64,000 nucleotides of DNA, taken from Hyphomicrobiales bacterium. GTDB lineage: Bacteria > Pseudomonadota > Alphaproteobacteria > Rhizobiales > Methyloligellaceae. The stretch covers positions 1-64,000 of the forward strand of contig JANQLP010000107.1 of assembly GCA_028280515.1 (NCBI GenBank). The letters are read 5' to 3'. A program made the translations under genes and the position numbers. Below, one piece after another: positions 16,972 to 25,866 of the stretch. Numbering within the stretch: the stretch's first letter is position 1; every line of letters begins with the position of its first letter. The notes beneath the pieces were generated by a model. The model was not told the DNA's origin and searched no databases. It saw only the letters and a list, made by a program, of their open reading frames with translations.

Positions 16972-18279
16972 ATGAGTGACGTCATCCACCGAACAGCCGA
17001 TGAAGGCGAAGAAGGCAAAGCCTGTTGGCCAGACCGTCCATCTGACCTGTATGAGGACGACGTTGATAAACTCATTGCTCGTCATTCACCGGGTTATGCT
17101 CTAGAGCAGCCATTCTATATGCGTTCCGATGTTTTTGATCTGGATTTGGAACGTGTCGTATATCCACAATGGCTTTTCGTCGACCACGAGTCACGGATAC
17201 CGAAGAAAGGTGATTGGTTCCTTTTTCGGGTTGGGCGAGAGGAGATAATCGTATCGCGCGGCGCGAAGGATCAAGTCCATGCTTTTTACAATGTTTGCAG
17301 GCACCGCGGTTCTCGTATCTGTCTAGAGAACCAGGGACACAATCAAGTGTTGGCATGTCCGTATCATGCCTGGACTTATGAACTCGATGGTAGACTGCGG
17401 TTCGCTCGGCTCATGCCAGAGGGTTTTGACCGAAGCGACTGGGGCCTGAAGACGGTCAACGTACGAATCTGGCACGGCTTCATCTATATCCATTTAGGTC
17501 ACGAAGAGCCGGATGACTTCCATAAGCTCGTTTCACCATTGGAGCCCTTCATAAAACTCCAAGGTATAGAAAATGCCCGGATTGTTCATCGAGGTCAGTA
17601 CCCCGTGAAAGGTAACTGGAAGCTGGTCGTCGAAAACTACTTTGAGTGCTATCACTGTCAGCCTTCGCATCCCAGTTATTGCAAGGTGCATTCGCAGGAA
17701 TATGTGCTTGCTCGGGGGGGAGGGCCGGGCTCCGCTCCCGAGGAGGCGCTTGCCGCATTCGAAACCCACTTTCAAGCGTTTAAGCAGAAGGCTTCCAGTC
17801 TCGGCTATCCAGCGGGTGACTTTTTGGATGAACGAGGCGCACAGCATCTACGTCTGGCCGATCGGGTGCCGCTTAGAGATGACTTCAAGAGTGAGACAGC
17901 CGATGGACTGCCGGCCGCGCCGCTAATGGGCGACTTTGAGAAGTGGGATAGCGGCTATGCAGGGGTGAGCCTCAATCCGTTCCACCACTTGGTAATGCCG
18001 CAGGACTTTGTCGTGTCGTTTCGTTTCACGCCGCGTGATGCGCTAAACACGGATGTGGAGCTTGTATGGCTGGTCGATGGAAATGCTCGGGAAGAAGATG
18101 TAGATGTTGATCGCCTGACTTGGCTTTGGCACAACACGATACTTGAGGACAAACAAATCGTTGAGGACAATCAGACAGGTGTAAACTCAGCTGCATACAT
18201 ACCCGGACCATACTCGAAGATTGAGCAGCTAGCTGACCAGTTTGTGCTCTGGTACCTGAGCCGGCTTGGGCAATGTTAG
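16972..18279 (+). CDS. Rieske non-haem iron oxygenase alpha subunit (glycine betaine/quaternary amine demethylase-like)
   Basis: A 435-residue oxygenase. The Rieske centre is C-x-H (Cys109, His111) and C-x2-H (Cys129, His132) in CRHRGSRICLENQGH and CPYHAW. The mononuclear iron region reads NWKLVVENYFECYHCQPSHP (His228, His233). Such subunits hydroxylate or N-demethylate substrates with electrons from a separate reductase. The layout resembles GbcA/YeaW-type enzymes, but the substrate is not proven. No reductase gene is adjacent; the only candidate in the window is at 53028-54026. An upstream 22-bp element is shared with the dimethylformamidase operon, suggesting joint control. Confidence 0.88.
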   Translation: MSDVIHRTADEGEEGKACWPDRPSDLYEDDVDKLIARHSPGYALEQPFYMRSDVFDLDLERVVYPQWLFVDHESRIPKKGDWFLFRVGREEIIVSRGAKDQVHAFYNVCRHRGSRICLENQGHNQVLACPYHAWTYELDGRLRFARLMPEGFDRSDWGLKTVNVRIWHGFIYIHLGHEEPDDFHKLVSPLEPFIKLQGIENARIVHRGQYPVKGNWKLVVENYFECYHCQPSHPSYCKVHSQEYVLARGGGPGSAPEEALAAFETHFQAFKQKASSLGYPAGDFLDERGAQHLRLADRVPLRDDFKSETADGLPAAPLMGDFEKWDSGYAGVSLNPFHHLVMPQDFVVSFRFTPRDALNTDVELVWLVDGNAREEDVDVDRLTWLWHNTILEDKQIVEDNQTGVNSAAYIPGPYSKIEQLADQFVLWYLSRLGQC

Positions 18280-18375
18280 TTCTGCTTTAGCTAACTCATG
18301 GCGTAGTGAGTTAAACGTGGGCTCAAATTCGGTTGTACGAGATCTTGCTGCCGATGTTTAGCATCTGGATTCCGG

Positions 18376-18747
18376 TTAGAGTGCTGACACAGGCTGGCTC
18401 GCCTCCTCGACGATGCGCCGCCTGTCTGCCTTACTGAACCGCCGACGCCCGCCCGGCGGTGTCGATCCACATGAAGGGACATAAGACACCGACGTCAGCG
18501 CAATGTTCCTAGAAGACATATGTCCAGACATACATCTAAGCCCGCCGCAGCGCCGGTAGAGTAGCGTGCCCGACACCGCCGATTCCGCGTCTTTGAGCTT
18601 GGCCCGCCAGTTGCCGAACCGCTTCAGCGGCAGCCCGTGAAATGCGCCAGACTCCCTTTGATTGAGCTTACTAAGGCGCCAGTCATCCAGATGCGCCCGC
18701 CAGTACGCCTTCGGTTCCGCACGCTTGCCCGCTGACAGTCTTGGCAT
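18376..18747 (-). mobile_element. IS66-family accessory protein TnpA fragment
   Basis: The minus-strand frame beginning MPRLSAGKRAEPKAYWRAHL contains WRLSKLNQRESGAFHGLPLKRFGNWRAK and RRRFSKADRRRIVEEASQP, the hallmarks of IS66 TnpA. It breaks off after about 124 residues. TnpB and TnpC are absent. It is a remnant sitting directly beside the long direct repeat at 18.84 kb. Confidence 0.8.
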
Positions 18748-18841
18748 GATCGAACCTCCCAGCAGCCACACCTGCCCGTCGAAAGCAGATCGCATCTAAA
18801 ACCCAACAAACAACCGTATCTTCGCCAGATGCCTACGATGT

Positions 18842-19079
18842 TTCCCTGATCCGCTGAGTTGTTTCCCTGTTCAATCGAGAAAATTCCCTGTTCCGTGGCG
18901 TAGGGAATTGACTGCTAACGTTGTGAAGTAGCTGCGAGAAACTGGTCGCGAACTCCACGCTTTAGTCAAAAAACGCGAAGTTTCCCTGTATTTTCCCTGT
19001 TAACAGGGAAATCTCAGCGGAGACGGGTTCGCAGCGGACTGCCCGCACCACCACAGCTTTCCATAATGCAGATTATGAC
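18842..19079 (+). repeat. Long direct repeat, left copy, with CATAATGCAGATTATG core
   Basis: About 238 bp matching 55626-55862 in the same orientation and at the same length. The first 140 bp share a ladder of TTCCCTG words (TTCCCTGAT, TTCCCTGTTC, TAGGGAA) but are otherwise diverged. The last 99 bp (18981-19079) are nearly identical, starting with a TTCCCTGTTAACAGGGAA palindrome and ending in CATAATGCAGATTATG (19062-19077). That perfect 6-4-6 palindrome resembles the core of XerC/D-type recombination sites. The two copies are 36.8 kb apart. I recall similar unannotated repeats dispersed in alphaproteobacterial genomes, but the mechanism is unknown to me. Confidence 0.75.
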
Positions 19080-19192
19080 TCCAGGATTGGCCGCTATGTC
19101 ACATCGGATGGCAATGCAGGCCCGTTGGTTGTTGGCTCCAGCCTCAAGCAGAGAAGCGAGTGACGATCAAACGAGATGCAGTCTAACGCGTC

Positions 19193-20305
19193 TCAGTCGC
19201 CTGCCTTGATCGCTTCAAACAGGTCGATGTGTTGCGCTTTGAGATCCGGCGGCACGTATTCGAATGAATGGGACTCGGCAAGAGTCTCGCCAGGGTCGCC
19301 AATCTCCAGATCCGCCAGGACCTGCGGGTCAACAGCATTCAGAGCTTTGCGGCTCGCCGATGGCCAGTTGATGAGCTCGACGAAAGCCTTGCCGGCTTCG
19401 GGCGTCAGGTGAGCGTTGATGAAAGCGTGGACGAGCTCGGTGTCTTGGTTTGGCTTGTTGCCGCGTGCGAGGCCACAGGAAAAGCTGATCTTGCCTTCCT
19501 TGGGGTTGGCCCAGCGGAACGGTACACCTTCGCTGCGGAGGTATGTGATTGCGCTGGGATATGCCCAAGCAAGGACGATCTCCCCGGCAACGAATGCCTG
19601 CAGCATTTCCGTCTCGTTCGTCCAATAGAAGCGGACGAGATCACGCTGCTTGCGGAGCAGTTCGGCGACCTCGTCGAGTCTCTCCCCGGATGGGCGGAAG
19701 GGATCGTCCAGGAATCCGGCGGCAAGCGATGCTGTCGGTATCACCGCGTCGGTCGAATCCCAGATTGACATGCGGCCCGCATATCGCTCGTCGAACAGCA
19801 GTTGCCAGGTATCTTCTTCCGGCGGTATGTCGACCAAATCAGATCGAATGATCATGGAGTCGACGCCCCAGAACACTGGCACAAAGTATCGCTGACCATT
19901 GTGAAACGCCGCCGGTGGATTTCGCAGCACCTCGAACGTATCAGGCAAGTGCGTGACGAGATTTTCATCAATCGGCTGAATGCCAGCGTCCATCCAGCGT
20001 GGCATGACGTCAATACACGGCGATACGACGTCTACTTCAAATCCCGCCTGTATCTTTGCAATGCCTTCGTACTCGTCACCATAGAACGTTGACTCCGGAT
20101 CGCCGTATGCCGCCGCATAAGACGGAAAGAACGCCGGGTCCTCAAGGCCTGCCCAAGTGAAGTACAGAAGATCGGATGATGCCGTTGCAATGCTTGGGGC
20201 ACCCGCGGTCACCAACCCAAGGCCCGTCGCTGTGAGAAGCTCCAGGTATTCACGCCGGTCCAAGTGTCCTGATGCGAGTCGGTCGATAACATTATGAAGT
20301 TTCAC
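19193..20305 (-). CDS. Orphan Tat-type substrate-binding protein, PotD/F-like
   Basis: A 370-residue binding protein. A twin-arginine-like leader (LDRREYLELLTATGLGL) precedes the mature start near DLLYFTWAGLEDPAFF. Shared family stretches include AGFEVDVVSPCIDVMPRWMDAG and ANPKEGKISFSCGLA. The start is GTG with an excellent CAGGGAGG site. It stands alone, without permease or ATPase, divergent from the Lrp-type regulator and with a palindromic operator in between. It is a paralogue of the binding proteins at 13785 and 45671 and probably shares a membrane complex encoded elsewhere, possibly the PotABC set at 40.9-43.8 kb. Confidence 0.88.
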   Translation of the reverse strand: MKLHNVIDRLASGHLDRREYLELLTATGLGLVTAGAPSIATASSDLLYFTWAGLEDPAFFPSYAAAYGDPESTFYGDEYEGIAKIQAGFEVDVVSPCIDVMPRWMDAGIQPIDENLVTHLPDTFEVLRNPPAAFHNGQRYFVPVFWGVDSMIIRSDLVDIPPEEDTWQLLFDERYAGRMSIWDSTDAVIPTASLAAGFLDDPFRPSGERLDEVAELLRKQRDLVRFYWTNETEMLQAFVAGEIVLAWAYPSAITYLRSEGVPFRWANPKEGKISFSCGLARGNKPNQDTELVHAFINAHLTPEAGKAFVELINWPSASRKALNAVDPQVLADLEIGDPGETLAESHSFEYVPPDLKAQHIDLFEAIKAGD

Positions 20306-20414
20306 GATTTCCTCCCTGTCTTGGTAGCCGGGTCGCTTTTTTCGGCCGGGGACCCGTTTCCCACCACGATATCGCCAGGCTAGTGCGAAAAAATCGACCT
20401 AGTCAACAACAGAA

Positions 20415-20429
20415 TTGCGATTTTCGCAG
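20415..20429 (+). promoter_or_regulatory. Lrp-type palindromic site A
   Basis: TTGCGATTTTCGCAG lies between the divergent binding-protein and Lrp-regulator genes. It matches sites B (22189) and C (23836) with consensus TTGCGATWTTCGCAA. Further TTGCG half-sites occur at about 20454, 20503 and 20515, on the regulator's side, consistent with autoregulation. Confidence 0.6.
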
Positions 20430-20555
20430 AATTTAGCGTTCTCTATTGCGTTTGAGAGATCATGAGCGCGGCACAATGGCGGTGAATTGTTCGTCAATGG
20501 AGTTGCGTGACGAATTGCGTCAAAATGAAGTGAAACCCGTTGGAGTTTGCCGAGC

Positions 20556-21122
20556 ATGGCTTTTGAAGATCTTGACCCCATCGACATTGCGATCATTCGG
20601 GCGCTGAACGACGATGCACGTACGCCCATGGTGCAGATTGCGAGCATGATTGGCGCACCGGAGTCGACTATTCGCAACCGGCTTAACAAACTGGTCGAAG
20701 ACGATGTGATCGAGTTTGCGGTACTGACCAATCCACACCGTTACAGTCCGGTATGTGCACACTTTGAGATCCGAACAGAGACGGCGCGTGCAGAGGAAGT
20801 GGCCGAGCGCATTGCCGAGTGCCGAGAGATCTACTTCGTCTCACTCACCATGGGGCGGTACGACATCATGGCGTCAGGCTTTTTTCAGGCGAACGAAGAT
20901 GTCATGGACTTCAAGACCAAGGGTTTGGGCAGTATCTCCGGCATTACCGAGGTCGAGATGTGCCTGATGGCAAAGGTGGTAAAACGGGTGATCTCCTTCG
21001 ATGTTGTCGGTTCAGGACTGGTCGCGCGAGACGGCGGCGCGGCCCAAGAACCAGCACCGGCAACGACGCGCAAACGGAAAAGCGGTCGCGCTGCCAAGGC
21101 CGAGGCCGTCGGTCGCACGTGA
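20556..21122 (+). CDS. Lrp/AsnC-family transcriptional regulator with basic C-terminal tail
   Basis: A 188-residue regulator. An AsnC-type helix-turn-helix (DPIDIAIIRALNDDARTPMVQIA, then STIRNRLNKLVEDDVI) is followed by the RAM effector domain (FVSLTMGRYDIMASGFF). The last 30 residues are an unusual Pro/Ala/Lys/Arg-rich tail (ATTRKRKSGRAAKAEA). ATG 20556 is preferred to the upstream TTG. Divergent from a binding-protein gene and close to repeated TTGCGA palindromes, it is the likely local regulator of the 19-33 kb cluster. The effector is probably the amino acid or amide imported there. Confidence 0.92.
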   Translation: MAFEDLDPIDIAIIRALNDDARTPMVQIASMIGAPESTIRNRLNKLVEDDVIEFAVLTNPHRYSPVCAHFEIRTETARAEEVAERIAECREIYFVSLTMGRYDIMASGFFQANEDVMDFKTKGLGSISGITEVEMCLMAKVVKRVISFDVVGSGLVARDGGAAQEPAPATTRKRKSGRAAKAEAVGRT

Positions 21123-21365
21123 GGGGAGTATTGGCTCACCATTCGTTGACCGCCTTGGCAAGGGTGACCACACCGTCTTACCCAGTGACCGATCGGTCGT
21201 GCAACGAAACACCGCAGCTCGTGGTACACCGCGAAATGAAGCCGACGTGCGGTGTGCAGTCCGGAAGCTAGGCGGACCCTCGCACCTTAAGGATGGTGCT
21301 GTTGGCGAGCCGCCTTGAAGACGGAGTCTTTAGCCAAAGCAGGATATGCTTTTTGATGGTTTTGC

Positions 21366-22118
21366 TCACACGATCGCGCGCCCGCCGTCTATGTTAAGCG
21401 CTGTACCAGTGACGAACGATGCTGCCGGCGACAATAGGAAGTTGATGACCTGGGCAACTTCTTCGGGGCTGCCGGGCCGTCCCATAGGGCACGCGGCATT
21501 CCAGGCGGCCAAAGCATCCGCGCCGTAGCAATCGATCATCATCGGCGTTGAAATCCAGCCTGGACACACACCGTTCACCCGAACGCCGTATGGCGCGCCT
21601 TCAACAGCGGCTGCCTTAACGAGCTGTATGACGCCAGCCTTCGTGGCGGCGTAGGCGCCATGATGCGGTTTCATCTGCGTTGCCATGCGCGAGGCAATCA
21701 GAACAATAGAGCCGCTGCGACGGGAGCACATCGATCGCATGGCCCGTCGCACCACATTGAACGTGCCAGATAGATTGACGGCGATCTGGTCGTGCCAGTC
21801 CTGATCGGTCTGATCGTGCAATGGCGCCAAGCGGACGATTCCGGCGGCCGTTACCACTCGGTCAACAGGGCCAAGTGTCTCCTCGGCCTGTGCGTAGGCC
21901 TGGTCGACATCGCCTGGTTTCACCACATCACACGACAACGCCAGAGCTGGTACGCCGCACTGGCGTGCGGCTTGTGCTGCTGTTTCGGCCTTGTCGGTAT
22001 CAATATCCGCTACGCCAACTGCGATGCCGTTCGCCGCGAGTTGCTGACATGTCGCTTGCCCGATTCCCGATCCTCCGCCGGTCACGAGCGCGACCGAACC
22101 ACTAATTTTCGAGGTCAT
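21366..22118 (-). CDS. Short-chain dehydrogenase/reductase
   Basis: A 250-residue classical SDR. The cofactor loop is TGGGSGIGQAT, NAG is replaced by TAAG, and the active-site segment is AYAATKAG with Tyr-x3-Lys. The C-terminus ends GGRAIV. The start is ATG with AAGGAGA upstream. It is divergent from the PPOX gene, with operator B between them. The SDR pseudogene at 47.6 kb is its closest relative in the window. The substrate is unknown. Confidence 0.9.
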   Translation of the reverse strand: MTSKISGSVALVTGGGSGIGQATCQQLAANGIAVGVADIDTDKAETAAQAARQCGVPALALSCDVVKPGDVDQAYAQAEETLGPVDRVVTAAGIVRLAPLHDQTDQDWHDQIAVNLSGTFNVVRRAMRSMCSRRSGSIVLIASRMATQMKPHHGAYAATKAGVIQLVKAAAVEGAPYGVRVNGVCPGWISTPMMIDCYGADALAAWNAACPMGRPGSPEEVAQVINFLLSPAASFVTGTALNIDGGRAIV

Positions 22119-22188
22119 GCGTTCTGTCTCCTTATCCTGACGTTACAAGGCGCGACACAGTTGAGAGTCGATATGTAGAGAAAGTTTG

Positions 22189-22203
22189 TTGCGATTTCAG
22201 CAA
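22189..22203 (+). promoter_or_regulatory. Lrp-type palindromic site B
   Basis: TTGCGATTTCAGCAA, centred in the 140-bp divergent region between an SDR gene (minus) and the PPOX/SDR operon (plus). It has the same spacing and bases as sites A and C. Confidence 0.58.
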
Positions 22204-22258
22204 CTTTAAGGCACGAAAGATGCGATTCCAAGCGAGCTCAGCTTAACCTGGAGCACAC

Positions 22259-22822
22259 ATGAATAAGTCTACGACGATCTCTCCCCGGTTTCGGCGTTTC
22301 ATCGAGGCTCAAGAACTGTTCTTCGTTGCTACGGCGCCTGCCAGCGGTCGTGTCAATGTTTCGCCTAAAGGTCTGAACACGCTGCGGGTGATCGATGACA
22401 AAACTGTCGCTTATCTCGACCTTACAGGGAGCGGAAACGAGACGGCGGCTCACGTTATGGAGAATGGCCGAATCACCTTTATGTTCTGCGCGTTCAGCGG
22501 CCAGCCCATGATCCTGCGCCTTTACGGAGAGGCACGTATCGTCCTACCGCGCGATGATGACTGGCTGGAATGGCTCTCTCGGTTCCCATTGCTGGAAGGA
22601 ACTCGACAAGTCTTCATTGCGGATATTCAGTATGTCGCGTCGTCATGCGGCTTTGGGATTCCCATCTACGAGCTGGTCGAGCCGCGTTCGACTCTGATCG
22701 ACTGGGCACACAAGAAAGGATCAGAAAAGCTAGAGCAGTATCGGCAACAAATGAACGTGCGCAGTATCGATGGGTTGCCCACCGGGTATCCATCAAAAGC
22801 ATCCGAGGGGGCAGGAGACTGA
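22259..22822 (+). CDS. PPOX-like flavin split-barrel protein (pyridoxamine 5'-phosphate oxidase family)
   Basis: A 187-residue protein of the FMN-binding split-barrel superfamily. The conserved stretches are FIEAQELFFVATAP, VNVSPKG, YLDLTGSGNETAAHVMENGRIT and SCGFGIPIY. It is probably cytosolic and binds FMN or a related cofactor; the reaction is unknown. The start is ATG with GGAG upstream. A clear paralogue at 52480-53031 shares most of these blocks. It is cotranscribed with the SDR starting one base after its stop. It should not be called PdxH, because PdxH substrate residues are not evident. Confidence 0.87.
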   Translation: MNKSTTISPRFRRFIEAQELFFVATAPASGRVNVSPKGLNTLRVIDDKTVAYLDLTGSGNETAAHVMENGRITFMFCAFSGQPMILRLYGEARIVLPRDDDWLEWLSRFPLLEGTRQVFIADIQYVASSCGFGIPIYELVEPRSTLIDWAHKKGSEKLEQYRQQMNVRSIDGLPTGYPSKASEGAGD

Positions 22823-22823
22823 C

Positions 22824-23588
22824 GTGGCAAATCGCAGAACGGCCGTCATCACCGGTGCGTCCCAGGGTATTGGACGTGCTATAGCAGAGCGATTCCTGAG
22901 CGATGGCTACAACTTGGTTGCCGTTGATCGATCGCCTGATGGTATCGCCGAACTGGCCGAAGGGCGAGACGACGTCGCGTCGCTGACGACCGATGTTACT
23001 AGCAAGAGCGCGCCGTTCGTGGCTGTTTCACTGGCTGAAGAACGGTTTGGGCGCCTGGATGTGTTGGTGAACAATGCCGGTATTGCCCGGGCACGTTCGT
23101 TGCTCGACACGCCCGACGAGGATCTCGACCGCTATGTCGCCGTCAATCTAAATGCGCCGTTTCGGTTCAGCAGGGAAGCGATACGGATCATGGGCGCGGG
23201 AGCTGCGATCGTCCACATATCGTCGATCTATGGCTTGCTGGGCTATCCCAATGTCGCGCCCTATGCCGCGACCAAGGCCGCTATCCTGGGGCTGACGCGT
23301 CAGATGGCGGCCGACTATGGCCCGCAGGGCATCCGCGTGAATGCCGTTGCACCGGGATTGGTGCGCACGCCGCTCAACACCGACCGAATCGATAGCGATC
23401 CTGTGTTCCGCCAGATGCAGATCGAACGAACGCCATTCACGCGCATCGGCCGGCCAAGCGACATCGCTTCCGCCGTTGCATTCTTATGTTCTGAAGAAGC
23501 GGGTTTCATCAATGGCCAGGTACTTGCCGTCGACGGCGGCTGGAGCGCCGCCCATCAAGTGGTCGAAGGTCGAATCGAGCTTCACTAA
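22824..23588 (+). CDS. Short-chain dehydrogenase/reductase
   Basis: A 254-residue SDR with TGASQGIGRAI (cofactor loop), NNAGIARA, and the catalytic ISSIYG and PYAATKAA (Tyr-x3-Lys). It ends in a typical VDGGWSAAH. The frame is open further upstream, inside the PPOX gene, but GTG 22824 with AGGAG seven bases before it gives the standard N-terminus. It is second in the PPOX operon, so the flavin protein and this dehydrogenase probably handle related intermediates. Confidence 0.9.
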   Translation: MANRRTAVITGASQGIGRAIAERFLSDGYNLVAVDRSPDGIAELAEGRDDVASLTTDVTSKSAPFVAVSLAEERFGRLDVLVNNAGIARARSLLDTPDEDLDRYVAVNLNAPFRFSREAIRIMGAGAAIVHISSIYGLLGYPNVAPYAATKAAILGLTRQMAADYGPQGIRVNAVAPGLVRTPLNTDRIDSDPVFRQMQIERTPFTRIGRPSDIASAVAFLCSEEAGFINGQVLAVDGGWSAAHQVVEGRIELH

Positions 23589-23933
23589 GAAGCTGGTTAG
23601 TGTTGGCAAGCCTGCCCGCCGCGTCTCTTGGCGATGATCGTAGCAGCACGTACGGTCAAGTCGTTGAGCAGGGTTCCGATCACTGCGGCTGGGTCGCCAC
23701 AGCATCCACAGCAGACCGTCATAGAAGTGACGGATTAGAGCAGCCAACTTTGCAGGCGCTGCTTTTCGCCGATGGTTGCCTCAGGACCGCCGCGTATACG
23801 ACGCATGAGCCATGATGCAAGTTGACTCTCTTGAATTGCGATATTCGCAATAAACTGTTTACATCGATGCGAATTGCCTTATATCATCGCAGTCATGCGG
23901 CAAATATGGCCACAACGCTGAGGAGTTATCACT
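23589..23933. other. Intergenic region before the cupin operon
   Basis: About 345 bp without a recognisable gene. From about 23822 it becomes A/T-rich and carries operator C, so the cupin promoter lies at its right end. Confidence 0.5.
23836..23850 (+). promoter_or_regulatory. Lrp-type palindromic site C (perfect)
   Basis: TTGCGATATTCGCAA, a perfect palindrome inside ATTGCGA-TAT-TCGCAAT, about 85-100 bp before the cupin start codon. It is the best match to the consensus from sites A and B. Confidence 0.65.
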
Positions 23934-24512
23934 GTGTCCGAACGACCAGAGTACACGCCGGCAGAGATGCGCAAGTTCGTAGCCCGCTATCAGGACATGG
24001 AACCGACGAAACGCGACTACACGGGAACTGACCACGGCGTCCCAGTGGAGGCGTACGAGACGCTTGCCGCCAAGAGCATCTATCTTCTGATGGCACCGGA
24101 GGATCGCTCCCGCGGCATGACAGCGCCCGCGGTCGTCGGTCCGCCAGGCGTCGAGGTTTCCATCTCGGAATGCCCGCCCGGCAATGGGGCACAGCTGCAC
24201 ATTCACAAGCGCTCATCGGAAACGTTTATGTGTCTGAAGGGACGGTTCGATGTCATCTGGGGCGACAACGGCGAGAACAGCTTGACCCTAGAGCCGTTCG
24301 ACCTAATCGCCATCCCGTCCGGCATTTTTCGATCGTTCAAGAACGTATCGGACGAGACCTCGCTCCTACTCGCCATCATTCAAGGCAAGGGACAGGATGT
24401 CATGGGCGATATCGCTTATCACCCGGCGCTTGAACCGCGGATTGAGGAAGGCTTTGGCACCGATGTACGCGACAATCTGAAGACAATCGGTATCACGTTC
24501 GAGAGGACGTGA
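23934..24512 (+). CDS. Cupin-domain protein
   Basis: A 192-residue protein with a single cupin barrel. The motif NGAQLHIHKRSSETFMCLKGRFDV carries the two histidines and the glutamate of cupin motif 1. PFDLIAIPSGIFRSFKN is motif 2, where the usual metal-binding histidine is replaced (PSGIFRSF), so metal binding may be altered. The start is GTG with GAGGAG upstream. It heads an operon with a branched-chain-type binding protein 75 bp downstream. It could be a small-molecule dioxygenase, isomerase or sensor; the function is unknown. Confidence 0.85.
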   Translation: MSERPEYTPAEMRKFVARYQDMEPTKRDYTGTDHGVPVEAYETLAAKSIYLLMAPEDRSRGMTAPAVVGPPGVEVSISECPPGNGAQLHIHKRSSETFMCLKGRFDVIWGDNGENSLTLEPFDLIAIPSGIFRSFKNVSDETSLLLAIIQGKGQDVMGDIAYHPALEPRIEEGFGTDVRDNLKTIGITFERT

Positions 24513-24587
24513 CGGCCAAGCGTCACACGGTCAGACAGCCACAAGTGCGTCTACCAAGAGCGCAGTGTGGTACAGAGGGAGGCAAGC

Positions 24588-25829
24588 ATGGGTATCCATC
24601 ATCTGTTTGTTTTGCATGTAAAACGTTTCGTTGCGATCCTCGCATTATTGGTGGTCGCCACAGGCACCGCGTTCGCGGAGGATGGCGAGACTATCCGCAT
24701 TGGTATGACGGTCAGCTCCACCGGCAACTATGCGCTCGCGGCCCAGTCGGGACAGCAGGGTTTTGGTCTCTGGCTTGACGACGTCAATGCGCGCGGAGGG
24801 ATCCTGCACAACGGCGAGCGGTATCCCGTCGAACTTGTGATTCGAGATGACCGCAGCGACAAACAGCTGATCCCACGCCTTTATGAGGAGCTCATCACCG
24901 AAGACGATGTCGACCTGGTGTTGTCGCCTTTCGGTTCCACACTATCCGGGGCCGCAGCCGCCGTCGTTGACCGGTACGGCATGTTCATGGCGACTTGGTC
25001 GGCCGCATCGGATGCGATCTTTCAGCAGGGCTACACGACGGTCGTCAACGTGTCGGTGACTCCGACGTCGCGTCAACCCGAGGTTCCCATGAGTCTGCTG
25101 AAAAGCCTGGGGGGATCGAAGGTCGGCATCATTCATGTTGATGAGCCCTATGGCGAAGCCCTAGCAGGTTTCGCCGTGGAGACTGCCGATCGGCTCGACC
25201 TGGAGGTCGTTTCGAATGAGACCTATGCAAAAGGCGCGCGCGATTTCACCGTCCTTCTTCAAAAGGCCCAGTTGGCCGGCGCCGAACTCTATCTGATCTT
25301 CTCTTACGAGAACGACATCATCACCATGCTCCGGCAGATGAAGGAGCAGGACATCAATTTCCCGGCGATCTACACGACCTATTCCCAGAACCCTTCGGTC
25401 TTAGCACTGGGCAGCGATGCGGAAGGCATGTGGGGCCAGGCGGCGTTTGACCCGCGGGCTGCCTGGCCAGTGACCGATGGCATGAACGCCCAGGAGTTTC
25501 TGGATGCGTTCGCGCAAGCCTATCCCGACGTCGCGTTTCCGGACATAAATGTGCAGGTCGCCTACGCGGCAGGTGCGGCGCTGGAGCGAATCGTTGCGGA
25601 TTCCGCCAGTCTGGAGACGGCGGACTTGAGAGCCTCGGCGGCCGCGCTGAGCGGTGAGATGACGACACTGGTCGGACCCTACAGCATCGACCAAACCGGC
25701 CAGCAAGTGGGGTTGTCAATTCTTGTGCTCCAGAACACGCCCGAGGGACAGGAGGTCGTCGCGCCTGAAAGTGTGGCGACGGCGCCGGCAATCTATCCGG
25801 CGCGAACGTGGGAAGACCGCGACGGCTAG
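24588..25829 (+). CDS. Branched-chain-amino-acid-type ABC substrate-binding protein (LivJ/K family)
   Basis: A 413-residue Peripla_BP_6 protein. ATG 24588 is chosen because AGGGAGG precedes it and a Sec signal (FVAILALLVVATGTAFA) follows directly. The mature protein starts near EDGETIRIGMTVSSTGNYALA and contains the typical LVLSPFGSTLSGAAAAVVDRY segment. It is the periplasmic receptor for the LivFGHM components on the opposite strand at 26.5-29.9 kb. The ligand need not be leucine; the nearby amidase and Lrp regulator suggest an amide or amino-acid derivative. Confidence 0.92.
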   Translation: MGIHHLFVLHVKRFVAILALLVVATGTAFAEDGETIRIGMTVSSTGNYALAAQSGQQGFGLWLDDVNARGGILHNGERYPVELVIRDDRSDKQLIPRLYEELITEDDVDLVLSPFGSTLSGAAAAVVDRYGMFMATWSAASDAIFQQGYTTVVNVSVTPTSRQPEVPMSLLKSLGGSKVGIIHVDEPYGEALAGFAVETADRLDLEVVSNETYAKGARDFTVLLQKAQLAGAELYLIFSYENDIITMLRQMKEQDINFPAIYTTYSQNPSVLALGSDAEGMWGQAAFDPRAAWPVTDGMNAQEFLDAFAQAYPDVAFPDINVQVAYAAGAALERIVADSASLETADLRASAAALSGEMTTLVGPYSIDQTGQQVGLSILVLQNTPEGQEVVAPESVATAPAIYPARTWEDRDG

Positions 25830-25866
25830 ATCACCGCTTGACTGACGGCTCGTCTTGACGCTGGCG

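Noticed and set aside
20326..20365. Possible terminator hairpin (GGGTC...GACCC around a T-tract)
   Set aside because: The loop is about 20 bases with the T-run inside it, and it lies in a divergent promoter region rather than at a transcript end.
22259..22822. Calling the PPOX-like genes pdxH
   Set aside because: Only general split-barrel motifs are seen and the neighbours are catabolic, so B6 synthesis is not supported despite pdxJ at the window edge.
24628..24642. TTGCGATCCTCGCAT, a further Lrp-like site
   Set aside because: It lies in the signal-peptide coding region of the binding-protein gene and matches less well; probably chance.
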